From Stemphylium vesicarium (taxonomy: Eukaryota; Ascomycota; Dothideomycetes; Pleosporales; Pleosporaceae), in assembly GCA_004380135.1 (NCBI GenBank), contig QXCR01000064.1, positions 95,808 to 159,807 of the forward strand: a stretch of DNA of 64,000 nucleotides. The letters run 5' to 3'. Within the stretch, counting starts at the first letter, position 1, and each line of letters opens with the position of its first letter. The position numbers and the translations under genes were made by a program. The notes below the pieces were generated by a model. That model did no database searches. It had not been told where the DNA came from and saw only the letters and a program-made list of their open reading frames with translations. Shown here piece by piece: positions 11,379-21,554 of this stretch.

Positions 11379-11885
11379 GGTGGATAGAGTGCGCGTACAC
11401 AATTTCTCGGTGAAAGAAACATATTCACGACCTGCCACCGAGGTATGATAATTGTGAGCGCTCAAAGCCGACGGTTACCGGCCTCGGTCGCAACCGATGA
11501 CACAAGCGGAAGCTGGGGAAGCGCGCCAATACGATTATCGTTTAGTGCAACGCGGGTTAAGCAAACGTGGGATTGCCTGATCTCATTTGCGGAACCCCTC
11601 TCCTCCACCTAATTTACTGGGGTACCATGTATCAAAGTTGATCGGGAGTTGATTATCACGACACTAATGCGAAAGTAATTGATGTATTTCGGGTCACCGC
11701 GGGGCCTGAGTCATCGCGTACCAATCTCTACCTAAGTACTTGTTACGGCCCCAGCCTTTTTCTTGGGCATATTGACACAAAACCTCATCTTGGTCCCATC
11801 GCGATCTACACAAAACAAGATACACGTTTACTAGCTATATCTGAAGTTCCAGTCAAGGCCCGAGCATCTTTCCATCTCTTTCATT
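11379..11885. other. Divergent promoter, BCKDH E2 / MRJP-like gene
   Basis: 507 bp serving both neighbours. It contains a TGAGTCA site (11707-11713). No further gene is supported. Confidence 0.5.
11707..11713. promoter_or_regulatory. TGAGTCA, candidate Gcn4/Cpc1 or AP-1 site
   Basis: A perfect TGASTCA bZIP palindrome lies between the divergent E2 and MRJP-like starts. Gcn4-type factors bind this motif, and a Cpc1-type bZIP gene is in this window. A 7-mer can occur by chance, so function is inference. Confidence 0.35.
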
Positions 11886-13211
11886 ATGTACCGTAAATCA
11901 ATATCGATGCTGGCCCTGACAACCCTCTCGTCAGCGGCAGAATATTGGGAGACGCCTTCCGGTAGCTACCGCCCCTTCGGTCCTGGGTATACCATCGGAG
12001 CATATCCTCAGGACTTCACTCTCGTGGGGCCGCTATTGGAAGCCGTTCACGACTCCCAGAAGCCCTCTACCGGATTAGCCGTCGATTCAACCCACAATCT
12101 ATATTTGACATACCCCCGTAATTCTGGCCAAACAGCTAACAACATCGTAATCTGCACTTCTTTCAACGATGAAGCACCGTGGCCTAGTGCGAATATCCAG
12201 AATTGCACAGCTGACGAAAACCCGAGCACATGCTTCATCAACGTACAAAACATTGTCCTGGATGACCGAGGTCGGCTCTGGGTCGTCGATAGTGGTATTC
12301 CTTACGACGCGACGCCAGAGGCTGATGCCGTCTTTGGAGGCGCAAAACTCATGAGCTTCAATGAAACGACAGGCGAACACCTTCGAACTTATGTCATACC
12401 GCAGTCATTGTTGTCGCATCGGATGAACATGAATGACATGCGCGTCAATACAACCCTTGGGGGAAGAGCAGGATATGCCTTCATCACAGATGCTAGTAAG
12501 AACAGCTCGCTGCTAGCGGTCGACCTGGAAGACGGCAGCGCTGTACGACGACTTTTCAACACGAGTGTCGTTCGAGCAGATCAAGGATACGTGGGGTCGT
12601 ATGGCGGTGAGCTTATCTATACCTGGAATGGTAACGAAAAGGGCCACCTCACCACGGCAGCAGATGGGATCGCATTGGGTGAGCACTACTTTAGCCACTT
12701 ATGTGCTTTACCACTAATGACAACAACAGCATCCGGAAATTTCTACTGGGGCGTTCTAGCTTCCAGACGCTTCTACTACATCTCGCAGGAGGTTCTCGTC
12801 AACCCTGAAAATACCGAGGCGGAGGTCCTCGCTGCAGTGCAGGACCCAGGTCAATGTGCTTCGGAACAAGCTGGCTTCACCGCTGACGATCGGGGCCGCG
12901 TGTATATTGCAGCAAGCGAGCAGAACGCGATATATTACGTCGATACACTTGAATCCGAGACCAATATGACCGTCAATGGGAATGACCCTGGTGGATCCGG
13001 CCTCATTCCAGCCGAGGACTATGTGGTGAAGGTTTTGGTACGGAATGCCATGATTCAACATGCTGATTCAATGGCTATTCTGGATGGATGGTTGTACTTT
13101 AACACCAATCAGCTCGAGTTGGGTCCAAATTTCCAGTACAATAATACCGATAAAAGGAAAGGGCCTTTCCGAAGTTATAGGCTGTGGATTGGGAGAGGAC
13201 CCGCCATGTAA
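11886..13211 (+). CDS. Secreted MRJP/yellow-domain protein
   Basis: The unspliced frame is 441 residues. A 51-bp intron at 12679-12729 (GTGAGC..CAACAG) probably exists; removing it gives 424 residues and turns the middle into DGIALASGNFYWG, closer to the family. The N-terminus (MYRKSISMLALTTLSSAA) looks like a short signal peptide. Family marks are LDDRGRLWVVDSG, a MNDMRVN block, GYAFITDAS and FTADDRGRVYIAASE, with many N-x-S/T sequons. The fold is a six-bladed beta-propeller known from insect yellow and royal-jelly proteins and from some fungi and bacteria. Substrate and role in fungi are unknown. The intron is a multiple of three with no stop, so retention would add 17 residues. Confidence 0.82.
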   Translation: MYRKSISMLALTTLSSAAEYWETPSGSYRPFGPGYTIGAYPQDFTLVGPLLEAVHDSQKPSTGLAVDSTHNLYLTYPRNSGQTANNIVICTSFNDEAPWPSANIQNCTADENPSTCFINVQNIVLDDRGRLWVVDSGIPYDATPEADAVFGGAKLMSFNETTGEHLRTYVIPQSLLSHRMNMNDMRVNTTLGGRAGYAFITDASKNSSLLAVDLEDGSAVRRLFNTSVVRADQGYVGSYGGELIYTWNGNEKGHLTTAADGIALGEHYFSHLCALPLMTTTASGNFYWGVLASRRFYYISQEVLVNPENTEAEVLAAVQDPGQCASEQAGFTADDRGRVYIAASEQNAIYYVDTLESETNMTVNGNDPGGSGLIPAEDYVVKVLVRNAMIQHADSMAILDGWLYFNTNQLELGPNFQYNNTDKRKGPFRSYRLWIGRGPAM

Positions 13212-13642
13212 GGCGGGGGACTTGCTGTGGACAAAGTAGCAAATTGTCCAGCAGCACGAAGTTAACACCGCGTGAATGGTTCCAATTTACGTCAGTGCCT
13301 AGAAGACAATGAATGTATGCGTCAATGAAAGTCTCGTTCGAAGATGTCATAGAACACCACTGGCGGCGTGGCTTAAATGCGCCAGATACACGGCGCCTAC
13401 CTGGAACATCGATACTGAGGCTTTGAATCAGAAGCTTAGGCTCCGTACTGCCTATCCACCTATGTTCTGGCTCGCAGTGCGTGGTCGAGCTAATAGACCG
13501 GGAATGACGTTGTGACGCGGAGATTATTGTGCACGAGCCTTCGTGATTCGCGACTGCCGCAACGCGTCTGCTCGGGAAAGCAACCCACTTCAGCACTCAC
13601 TTGCCGCCTTGTACAGCCCACGGATAGCCATGCACAATTCCA
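13212..13642. other. Intergenic, MRJP-like to SLD3
   Basis: Tandem spacing with no convincing gene. Short open frames here are unsupported. Confidence 0.5.
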
Positions 13643-16345
13643 ATGTCCACATACGCATTACAAACGAAGACAATGCTACAACCCGTCTCGGATACACCAA
13701 CCCAACTACTGCGATTGGCCGCCAAATATGAGGAACCCAAGCCTCAACTCCCTTCAAAACTGAAGAGAGACACGCTCTGCGGCCTTGGAACCTCGAATAA
13801 GCCCTTTACGATCAGACTGCACTCCGAATCGCCGTACGCTAGGTCCGTAACCTTCAAACCTGTCCGGGTAGTTGGACGTTCCCAACTGCCTCTTACCTTC
13901 CTCGATACCTCCGCCGACGATGACTTCGCCTCGAATAGCCGCTTCGCTGCCCAGATCGATATCCTAGAAGAGGGAGAGTCGAATAATGGGTATCACGCGG
14001 CCCCTAGGGTTCTCATCGCGCAACTGGAGACAAAGAAAAGTCTGTACGCAATAGAGCGTGTACAATCCCACATCTACAGCATCTGCAGGCTTGCGGGCTG
14101 GCTGAAGGAGAGAGATGTTGCAGACCTGTGGGATCCTGCAAATCTTCAAAGGCTGTCAATAAGACCCAAGGTGGACATGGGCACAAATACGCGGGGGGGA
14201 TGGTGGCAACATGCTGCAATAGAGACACAGACCGTCGAACCATTAGTGGAACGCGCGAGGTTGAGTATGCTCCGACCGAAGTTACCGCAAGCGCCTACGA
14301 CAGTGGAATCGCAGCCATTGGAAACCTCTACCCTCCAAGTTATCGACGGCCTCGACACTGTGCCAATAGAACACCCACTCGAACCCCCACCCGTACCATT
14401 ATCACCGCAAGAACAACTCGAAACCCTGGTCCACCAATATCTGGATGCCGTCTACATGTCAAAAACCTCTCTAGCCTATCTTACCAAGGGCCCAATCACT
14501 CGAATACGAAACACTTTTACCTTGGCTGACGAAGGTGCTCCTCCAACCCATGACCTTGTCGCATTCCTAAGAGCCATGCTTTTAAGTCCAAAAGCCAGCG
14601 AAAAGAAGTACTACGACAAACTCCCAGCCTTGATCAAAGCTATGCCACCGGGGAGCTATTCAGACGACGAGGCCGCTGCAGGAGCCATCAAGACGAAGAA
14701 GTCGAAAAAGAAAGTGAAGCTTAGTCGAGATGGCGTATACCCACAAGAAGAGCCGCTAATCAAGAAGTGGTGGCACTCCGAGTTGCCCAGTGGTGACACA
14801 ATGGCAACGGAGACCATTGACCAGCGCATCAAGAGGCGCATTGGCGACCTACGGGTTCGCGAGACATTGGCTCAACTGATACTCATGCTTGAGATCATCG
14901 CACTCGAAGCCAATTCCACAAGCAAACCTCGCGAACAGCAACTCGCTGGAGATGAAAGCCAGAACCAAGGCGAGCAACCCGCCCAGAAGAAGCGCAAGAA
15001 GAAGCTTGATGACATCAACGTTCAGCTCGATCTCCTGCTTGACAAGCTTTGCATATGGCATGCAACAGAGGAAGCCGGAATTCTGGATTTCGATGCTAAG
15101 CCATCTCGACAAAATGAGAACCCGGATGGCGTTGGCCGCAATGGTACCAACGATCGCTTACACAGCTTCTGCGTCGAAGTCATAATACCCTTCTACATTA
15201 ATCGACTTCCCGAGCAGGCGCTCATGGTCAACAAAAAGCTGGGTGGACCTGCACACAGCTTACCCTCTAAACGAAAAGCAAATAGGCCACCCGTTACTTC
15301 ACGCAATTCAAAGGACTCCAAGGAACCCGAAGCAAAGAAGTCTCGGCGTTCCCTCGCGCGAGTAGCTACAGACAATACTGGACGAACAATTGAGCGGACA
15401 ACACCGTCCCTAAACCGATCTGCTACCGACTCCGCGTTGATAGACGGTATCAAAAGAGAAGGCAGTGAGGTTCCACTGTCTGCGATACCGTTTCGGCGCA
15501 GTCCTTCCAAGAGCGCTCGACAGTCGATGTCACAGATTCGGCATTTGCAGGGCCGTCAAATTGATCTTGCCCAGCCTTCGGCGGCAGCATCAGCAAAGAT
15601 CAAGCAGAAACAACGAGTGGAGGAAGACTTGCAAGAGGCTATATCAGCACTGAAGAAGCCAAACCGGGGACTAGCTGCTGGCGGCTACGTCGCCGAGATT
15701 GAACAGCGTGGTCTCGGCTTGCCTAGCAAATCAAGGAAACCAGCCGTCACAGTCAGAAAGAGTGTCAAAGACGTTCAGGTTTCCGCAACGCCACGAGTTG
15801 GCCGAAGAACCAAGAATATGGTTGAACAGACACCTCGACAAGCAGACTACGACCCGTTCGTTAGGCCTCCCGGATCGGAAGCGCCTCATTCGAGTGGATT
15901 TTGCGTTCCGTCCTCAGGTGTCCGGCCACCGCCTGCAATGGTGCCCGCGACGGGCCATCGTCATGCGACGGCTCGTGACCTAGCACAGTCCAGCATTGCC
16001 GAGACACCATCAAAAGCGCCACCAGCCAAAGCATTCTCCTCGGAAACAGTGCGGAGGAGGATTTTTGCGACCCCATTAAAGGCGGCGGCCCCTTCTCCGC
16101 ATGGTAGGTTTGATGGGCCCTCGCATGTGTTCGAAACCCCTGGCAAAGTTATCGGCAATTCACCGCCCAACAACAACACTAACTTTGAGCCTCCCGCTGT
16201 GGTTGCCACGCCTACCAAAGCTTTTTCGATGCCAGCAAACGAGGCTGTTCCTATCCCCTTCTCAGCATTAGGTCCTGAGGATGACACCGAGCCGTCCATA
16301 TACGATGCGTTGGGATGGAACGACGATGATGACGCTTTTGCATAG
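13643..16345 (+). CDS. SLD3: DNA replication initiation factor Sld3
   Basis: A single 900-residue open frame. The N-terminal block (LCGLGTSNKPFTIRL, then SVTFKPVRVVGRSQLPLTFLD) and the central block (LDAVYMSKTSLAYLTKGP, then KKWWHSELPS and RVRETLAQLILMLEIIALE) match the fungal Sld3 domain. The C-terminal half is disordered, Ser/Pro-rich and basic, with several S/T-P sites (for example ETPSKAPP, FATPLKAA, VATPTKAF) that could be CDK targets. Family knowledge: CDK-phosphorylated Sld3 bridges Cdc45 to MCM and Dpb11 at origins. An alternative start is the ATG at 13673. The short basic run KTKKSKKKVK near residue 350 may be a nuclear signal. Confidence 0.88.
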   Translation: MSTYALQTKTMLQPVSDTPTQLLRLAAKYEEPKPQLPSKLKRDTLCGLGTSNKPFTIRLHSESPYARSVTFKPVRVVGRSQLPLTFLDTSADDDFASNSRFAAQIDILEEGESNNGYHAAPRVLIAQLETKKSLYAIERVQSHIYSICRLAGWLKERDVADLWDPANLQRLSIRPKVDMGTNTRGGWWQHAAIETQTVEPLVERARLSMLRPKLPQAPTTVESQPLETSTLQVIDGLDTVPIEHPLEPPPVPLSPQEQLETLVHQYLDAVYMSKTSLAYLTKGPITRIRNTFTLADEGAPPTHDLVAFLRAMLLSPKASEKKYYDKLPALIKAMPPGSYSDDEAAAGAIKTKKSKKKVKLSRDGVYPQEEPLIKKWWHSELPSGDTMATETIDQRIKRRIGDLRVRETLAQLILMLEIIALEANSTSKPREQQLAGDESQNQGEQPAQKKRKKKLDDINVQLDLLLDKLCIWHATEEAGILDFDAKPSRQNENPDGVGRNGTNDRLHSFCVEVIIPFYINRLPEQALMVNKKLGGPAHSLPSKRKANRPPVTSRNSKDSKEPEAKKSRRSLARVATDNTGRTIERTTPSLNRSATDSALIDGIKREGSEVPLSAIPFRRSPSKSARQSMSQIRHLQGRQIDLAQPSAAASAKIKQKQRVEEDLQEAISALKKPNRGLAAGGYVAEIEQRGLGLPSKSRKPAVTVRKSVKDVQVSATPRVGRRTKNMVEQTPRQADYDPFVRPPGSEAPHSSGFCVPSSGVRPPPAMVPATGHRHATARDLAQSSIAETPSKAPPAKAFSSETVRRRIFATPLKAAAPSPHGRFDGPSHVFETPGKVIGNSPPNNNTNFEPPAVVATPTKAFSMPANEAVPIPFSALGPEDDTEPSIYDALGWNDDDDAFA

Positions 16346-16629
16346 AAATGTTTCTCTGAACTTTGAACGTTCCATCTTTATTAGCGAGCATGGGATAGGA
16401 TTTTTGAATATTATGAAGCACTGTGTTGTGTCCATGACGTTCTAGAAATCGCATCCGACTAGGAGCGGTTATGGCTGTGGTTATGATACTGTAAAAAACA
16501 TTGAGCAATAGACACCAGGGTTGCATCCGAGCTGACGTGACGTCGTGGGTATTCTGTCAGCCCTTGCACTTATCTTCTCAGCATGTAATGCAAGCGATGC
16601 CTGCACTGCACTAGGCAGACAAGTATGTA

Positions 16630-16647
16630 GTCGGCGCGTGCGCCGAC
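16630..16647. promoter_or_regulatory. 18-bp inverted repeat GTCGGCGC-N2-GCGCCGAC
   Basis: Perfect 8-bp arms with a 2-bp spacer, about 570 bp upstream of the start at 17215. It contains CGG and CCG triplets in inverted order, the kind of half-sites bound by Zn2Cys6 dimers. Function is inferred. Confidence 0.4.
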
Positions 16648-16734
16648 AATGTTGATCGTTGAGCTATGGCTCGCAAAGGGAAATAGTCCGGACAGATGCT
16701 GTGTGTCGCTTTCGGTTCAGAGAGACTTGGACAA

Positions 16735-16751
16735 GTCGGCTTCTAGCCGAC
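16735..16751. promoter_or_regulatory. 17-bp inverted repeat GTCGGCT-N3-AGCCGAC
   Basis: Perfect 7-bp arms with a 3-bp spacer, about 90 bp downstream of the previous repeat and sharing its GTCGGC/GCCGAC halves. The pairing of two related palindromes in one intergenic region is what makes a protein-binding role plausible. Confidence 0.4.
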
Positions 16752-17214
16752 GCAATGGCGTTGGGGAGGGCCGCATGCGTCTATCAACGCGTGGAACGCG
16801 ACGGGTACCCGCACAATGAGGAGCAGAGATCGCCGTTATAGCGGACACGAAGCCAGCGTCCCTTGCAGTAGACGGGTCAGCGCCACGAATCACAGTGGGT
16901 TGGTGCCGCGCCGCGAGGTAATTTGCCGGGGATCATCAGCAATCGGCCCTTAGCCTCTGCCCCTAAAGACGCCTCCAGTTGCCGGCTGGTCAATGCAGCC
17001 GTCTGTCCAGAGGGCTAATCACGCTGAAATTATGAAAATCGAAGAGACGCGCCCAGTGTCTTCCACTTCTCGAGTTCCGTCCTACTTGCCCAAACATCGC
17101 TTTCGATCCAGGTCTCGCGCGGAAGTCGACTACCAAACTCCAGGTCCCCGAACCGACATGTTCAGCACTGCAGCCAAGCTAAGGTAGCCCACCCACCCAT
17201 TCCTGCAGGTAACC

Positions 17215-19692
17215 ATGGCCGTCACTGCAGGTTCCCGTTCTGCGCCCCATGGCCAACGCTCCCCAACTCTCAGCGATGCGGGCATGATTCTGCCCGCCTT
17301 CGAGGGGGACTTTATTCGCGCTACTTCGCCCACTCCGGTCATTGAGCGGCCGCCGTCTCCGTCCGACTTGTATAGGCACACAAACTCGAGTCAAGTCAGA
17401 TTAGGTTCAATACCCCAGGGCCGGCGCCGCGCCTCACAACAAACAAAATCCCCGTCGCTATCAGCACAGTCCTCACGCTCCACGCTGCGCAACTTGACCG
17501 ACTCAGCCGCCTCGTCCAGGAGCATGACTACCCGCGACGATGCTCTGGCTTCGTCGCCCACCATCCACACTGCCCTGAGCAGCCACTCGCCCAGCAATTG
17601 GCATGGGCTCGACCAGCGCAAAGCTAGCCCCTCGTCAAGCTCAATCTTTACCGAGGATCTTGAGCACTGGCCAGGATTTGACAGCCACGACGGCTTCGAA
17701 GACAGCGGCGTGGACCTCGAAGACCAGGAAAAGCGCGACCGCACCAAAACCGACACTGACGGCGGTGACGGCATGAAGAGCAGCGAGCGGTGGCCGGAAG
17801 AGCGCAACAGTGGCAGTGACGATGACGACGACCCTTACTCTTCAGCGGCACTGAGTAGAAGGGCAGAAATTATCCTGGCGAATGCGAAGAAGCGGTTGAA
17901 TGTAGGCCTAGTTTCACACTGCCTTGCCCTGTACACTCACTGACGACGATAGGTCATGGAAGGGAACCTCCGGGGTGCACGAGAGTCGCTGGTGGTCTCA
18001 CCCACTTTCAGCTCGAAAAGCGTATCCTCCAATCTTACACATCACATGGCAGCCAGTCGCGAACGTGACCGAAGACTATATGCTGGAATGGGGCCGATAC
18101 CTCCACGCCTCAACGCTCATCGTCAATCACTACTTACGCCTAATGGCCGAGACGGACACACACGCGGTCTTAGCGAGACGTCGGTGCCGCTTCCTTTCAC
18201 GCCTTCCTACTCATACATGACCCGGACCTTGTCGAACAAGCGGGCATCTAGCGCATTTGGTCATACCAGCGGCCCATGGGCGCCCGAGAGCTACGGTCAA
18301 GGGCGTTTCCCTATCAAAGAGTCACGAAGCGTCGAACACCTCCGCAATCCCCGGACCACCTGGACTAACTCGGACCGCGATCACGGGGGAAGGTCAGCGT
18401 CAAGGAGCTCCAAATCCCCACCTGCACTAGAAACCCTACCAGAAGACGAGGATGGAGCCAGGGTACACCGATCCACCTCTGCAGCCAGCGGCCTCCGCGA
18501 CCAGATGAACGACCTCAAAGGAAGGATTTCCAGCCTGAAGCTCAAGGCACAAGAAGACCATCTTCGACGGCGCAGTATGCAAAGCCTACGCGCACCTAGT
18601 CCCTTCACTTCGGCCGATACATGGCACTCGGGCTCAAATATGTACCAGCCCGAGAGCCCCATTACTGGAACCGCTGGGCTGGGTATCACGACTGAACCGC
18701 TCACTCGGACCGGACTTTACCCTGAAGAACAGGATAGGCCACTGACCGCAGCCACCACCGATTCCCAAAAGCATGGTGAGAACCTGGTGACACAATACAA
18801 AGACCAGCGTAGCGTGTCCAGCGGACTTGGATACTCCACCCACTCGTATGGGCAAAGGGAAAGTGACTCAAGTGAGTCGGAATCATACGAAGTCTCGGAA
18901 GCAGACGACGCCGACTTTGTCTCTATCCATAACGGGGACGCAGACCCCGGACCAGACAGCGTGTATGAGGATGCAGTCTACGAGATGCCTACTACAGAAC
19001 GTCATGAGGATCGAGTAGATGCGTTCGACTATGAGACCTTCTTCCTGCATAGTGCGATGGGCACTTACAGTCTTGAAGACCGTCGATCTAGCACGAGCTC
19101 CGGTACCTCCGTCGCTACCACCCGACCCGTCACCGCTGTGCAGACTAGGGACGAGCTCAGCACTGCTGAAAAGAGGGTTTCCTATCACCAAAGAAACCCG
19201 AGCGCTGACTCGGTCTCGACTGTAGCCACATTCGCCACGGCAGCAGAAGAGCAAGGCGACGACGATGACGATCACAACGAACAGATGGATCAATTCTCCC
19301 AACAAATCATGTCTAACCAGGCGCGGTCGCTTTCTCGTCCTGGCACTCAAAACGGCTTTCTCTCCCTTAGGTCTGACTCGGCCATTAACATGCGACGCGG
19401 CAATGGCGCATCACCCACCCAGACGTTAATTTCTCGCGGCTCGTCTTCGCCTGGAGAGCTCGCTAGTGGTCTCCAAACGTCGAAGATATTTTCCATTCTC
19501 ACGGAAGGTTCACGCGACGAGCCACGAATAGCCTTCAGCGAGGAAGAAACACAGCTTGTCTACGGCGTCGCTGCTGGCATACAGCAAGTCTGCTCCAACC
19601 TGCAGAGCACGTATGGCGAAGCCTACGAGCGCAAAGAGTGGCGAAGAAGACTTGACGAGGCACGGAAGATCCTCATGGGCGAAGACTGCTAA
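17215..19692 (+). CDS. Serine-rich disordered protein, function unknown
   Basis: Two exons (17215-17901 and 17953-19692; 51-bp intron ending CGATAG) give 808 residues. I do not recognise a known domain. Most of the protein is Ser/Thr/Asp-rich and predicted disordered, with acidic runs (SDDDDDPY, GDDDDDHNEQMDQ). Two parts look structured: a short coiled coil (RDQMNDLKGRISSLKLKAQEDHLRRR) in the middle, and a conserved-looking C-terminal block from IAFSEEETQLVYGVAAGIQQ to the end. That pattern suits a scaffold or cell-polarity/cytoskeleton adaptor, but this is a guess. The start ATG at 17215 has a good context (ACCATGG) and follows two inverted repeats upstream. Confidence 0.75.
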
Positions 19693-21554
19693 ACCGGCTA
19701 CCTTTACTGATGGGCCGCGTCCATTCATTTGAATTTCCTTTCTCACATTATGGTAATGTCTAACTCGAATGTTGCGATTTAGCGTATATCGCCTTTTATT
19801 ACCCACGAGCCTTACTCCCTATCACGTTTAATCTTCTGGACTCTCGGATATGCCTTATTTTCTCTTCGATTTCATCGTCCTTTACATGCTTTGGCAAACT
19901 TGCTCCAAGTATCTCTTTGAGAGGTTACGACTATAGATAATTTCTTTCATGTGTATTGATACCCGGCGGTGGAGTGGCGGGGTCACGGGCTCCGGTGTAT
20001 GTAGACAAGTTTTTTTTCTGCCTCTTGTGGCTGCAAGTAGCTCGTAGCCCTAGGTGTTTGACACGGCTGTCATGCCTGCACGTAGGGCTACCACAACAAT
20101 CTAAAATACCCTATACCCAACACATTGGGCATGACTGTGTGCAGAAACTAGCCGGCTAGAAGTGATCAGAAGGCAAAGGAACACTTGTGTGGAGCCCTGG
20201 CGCGAGATTTACCCCTCCCGAGAGCGTGACGAACCCTTGACCCATGTGGGAAGGATTGCGTCCAAGATGGTGGTTGACAGCCCCACCGAACAGCGCGTCA
20301 TTTTGGGGCGTGTGATGAGAGATTGAGAGAGTAACGGCATGCAAAATACAGTCCGCTATGCGTTGTTCATGTACCATTTCCTCGACAACGAGCGAAAGCA
20401 GCAGCCCTAATGCACGTTTGCTACGCGTGCAGTTTTGCCGCGCTCAGCGATGGGTGGTGGTGGCGGCAGCGATTGGGCGTGGCCAGCAAAAGAGGACTGG
20501 CGGTGTAGAGCACACCCACGGGCAAAACATGCGATTGAACTTGCCAGCAGCACTGATACCCACATCGTTCTCCGCAATTGGCCCACAACAGCATGGCTGG
20601 GAGCTGTACTAGACAGAGATGGATGGGTTCCGAGGGTGCCATGCTGCTTCGTGCGCCTGGCGCCTCCAGACTGAAGCACAACAGTGAATAACCCACAACA
20701 CAGCCCGCGCGCATGCAATGCACCTCGGGCCTAAGCCGCCTAAAACCTGTGCCAACGGAATAACTTACCTCTACCGCCCGCATTCGCGCATCGCTTTTTT
20801 CCCTGCATCTGATCTAAGCTCGACATTTCACGATATCTGGGTCAAACCTCATACACCCGCTTTCCCCCAGCTGCCCCCGCCGGCTGCACGCCCCTCGACG
20901 AGCCCACCCCTCATTTTTGGAGATTCCGCCTGCTGGTCCGGGCGCGTGTGTGACGAGGTGGATGAAACGAACCGCAAACTCCAACAGGCTTGGTGCGCCC
21001 AGGGAGAAGAGGCTATTCGACGCCGATAACGATTGGCGTTGCGGAAAGACATCCACACCCACCACAGAGTCCTTGTGACCACTCGCGACGCCTGCTCCCC
21101 TGCTTTCGCCTCTGACGCTCTCTGAATCGGTGCGCCTGCAGTTCTCCTGCATACACTTGCCCCTGCGACCCTCGACGGCCTCGAACGACGTTTGCCCGTC
21201 GCGTACCTTTGGAGTTTTCGATAGTCGTCTGTTGTAGTCTGCCCCCGATCGTATCGCCATATTCGCTTGTTGAGGACCCGTTGTGATTTTTTTTTACCCT
21301 GGTGTACCACTACAACTATTATCGCTGCTACTACTGCTACTGTTACTATAACTGGACCGCAGCGAGACCCTGCAGCAGGACATCACTAGGGAAGTCACGC
21401 TGCGCATTTCCCGCCTCCGTACCGTATACGACAACAACAACCTTCGCCGTTTTCGCAATCCATCGCTTGCCGCTCGCCTCTTGCGGTTTCGCACGAGCGC
21501 TCATGTGCCTACCTCCGCCGTGCTCCTTCTACTTGCGCCTCTCATATTCGCACA
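19693..21554. other. Long leader/promoter region of the giant repeat gene
   Basis: 1.86 kb with no supported gene. A TAC/CTG-type microsatellite-like stretch (ACTACTGCTACTG.., about 21305-21352) follows a T8 run. Several open frames on both strands lack recognisable content. Probably 3' region of the orphan plus an extended promoter or 5' UTR. Confidence 0.5.

Larger units (their letters stand above)
16346..17214. other. Intergenic, SLD3 to serine-rich orphan
   Basis: 869 bp without a supported gene. It contains two inverted repeats that share the half-site GTCGGC (16630-16647 and 16735-16751), listed separately. Confidence 0.55.

Noticed and set aside
20814..21310. Overlapping minus-strand frames of ~150 codons upstream of the giant gene
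   Set aside because: Arg/Ser/Gly-rich without domain features; typical of chance frames in GC-rich DNA.
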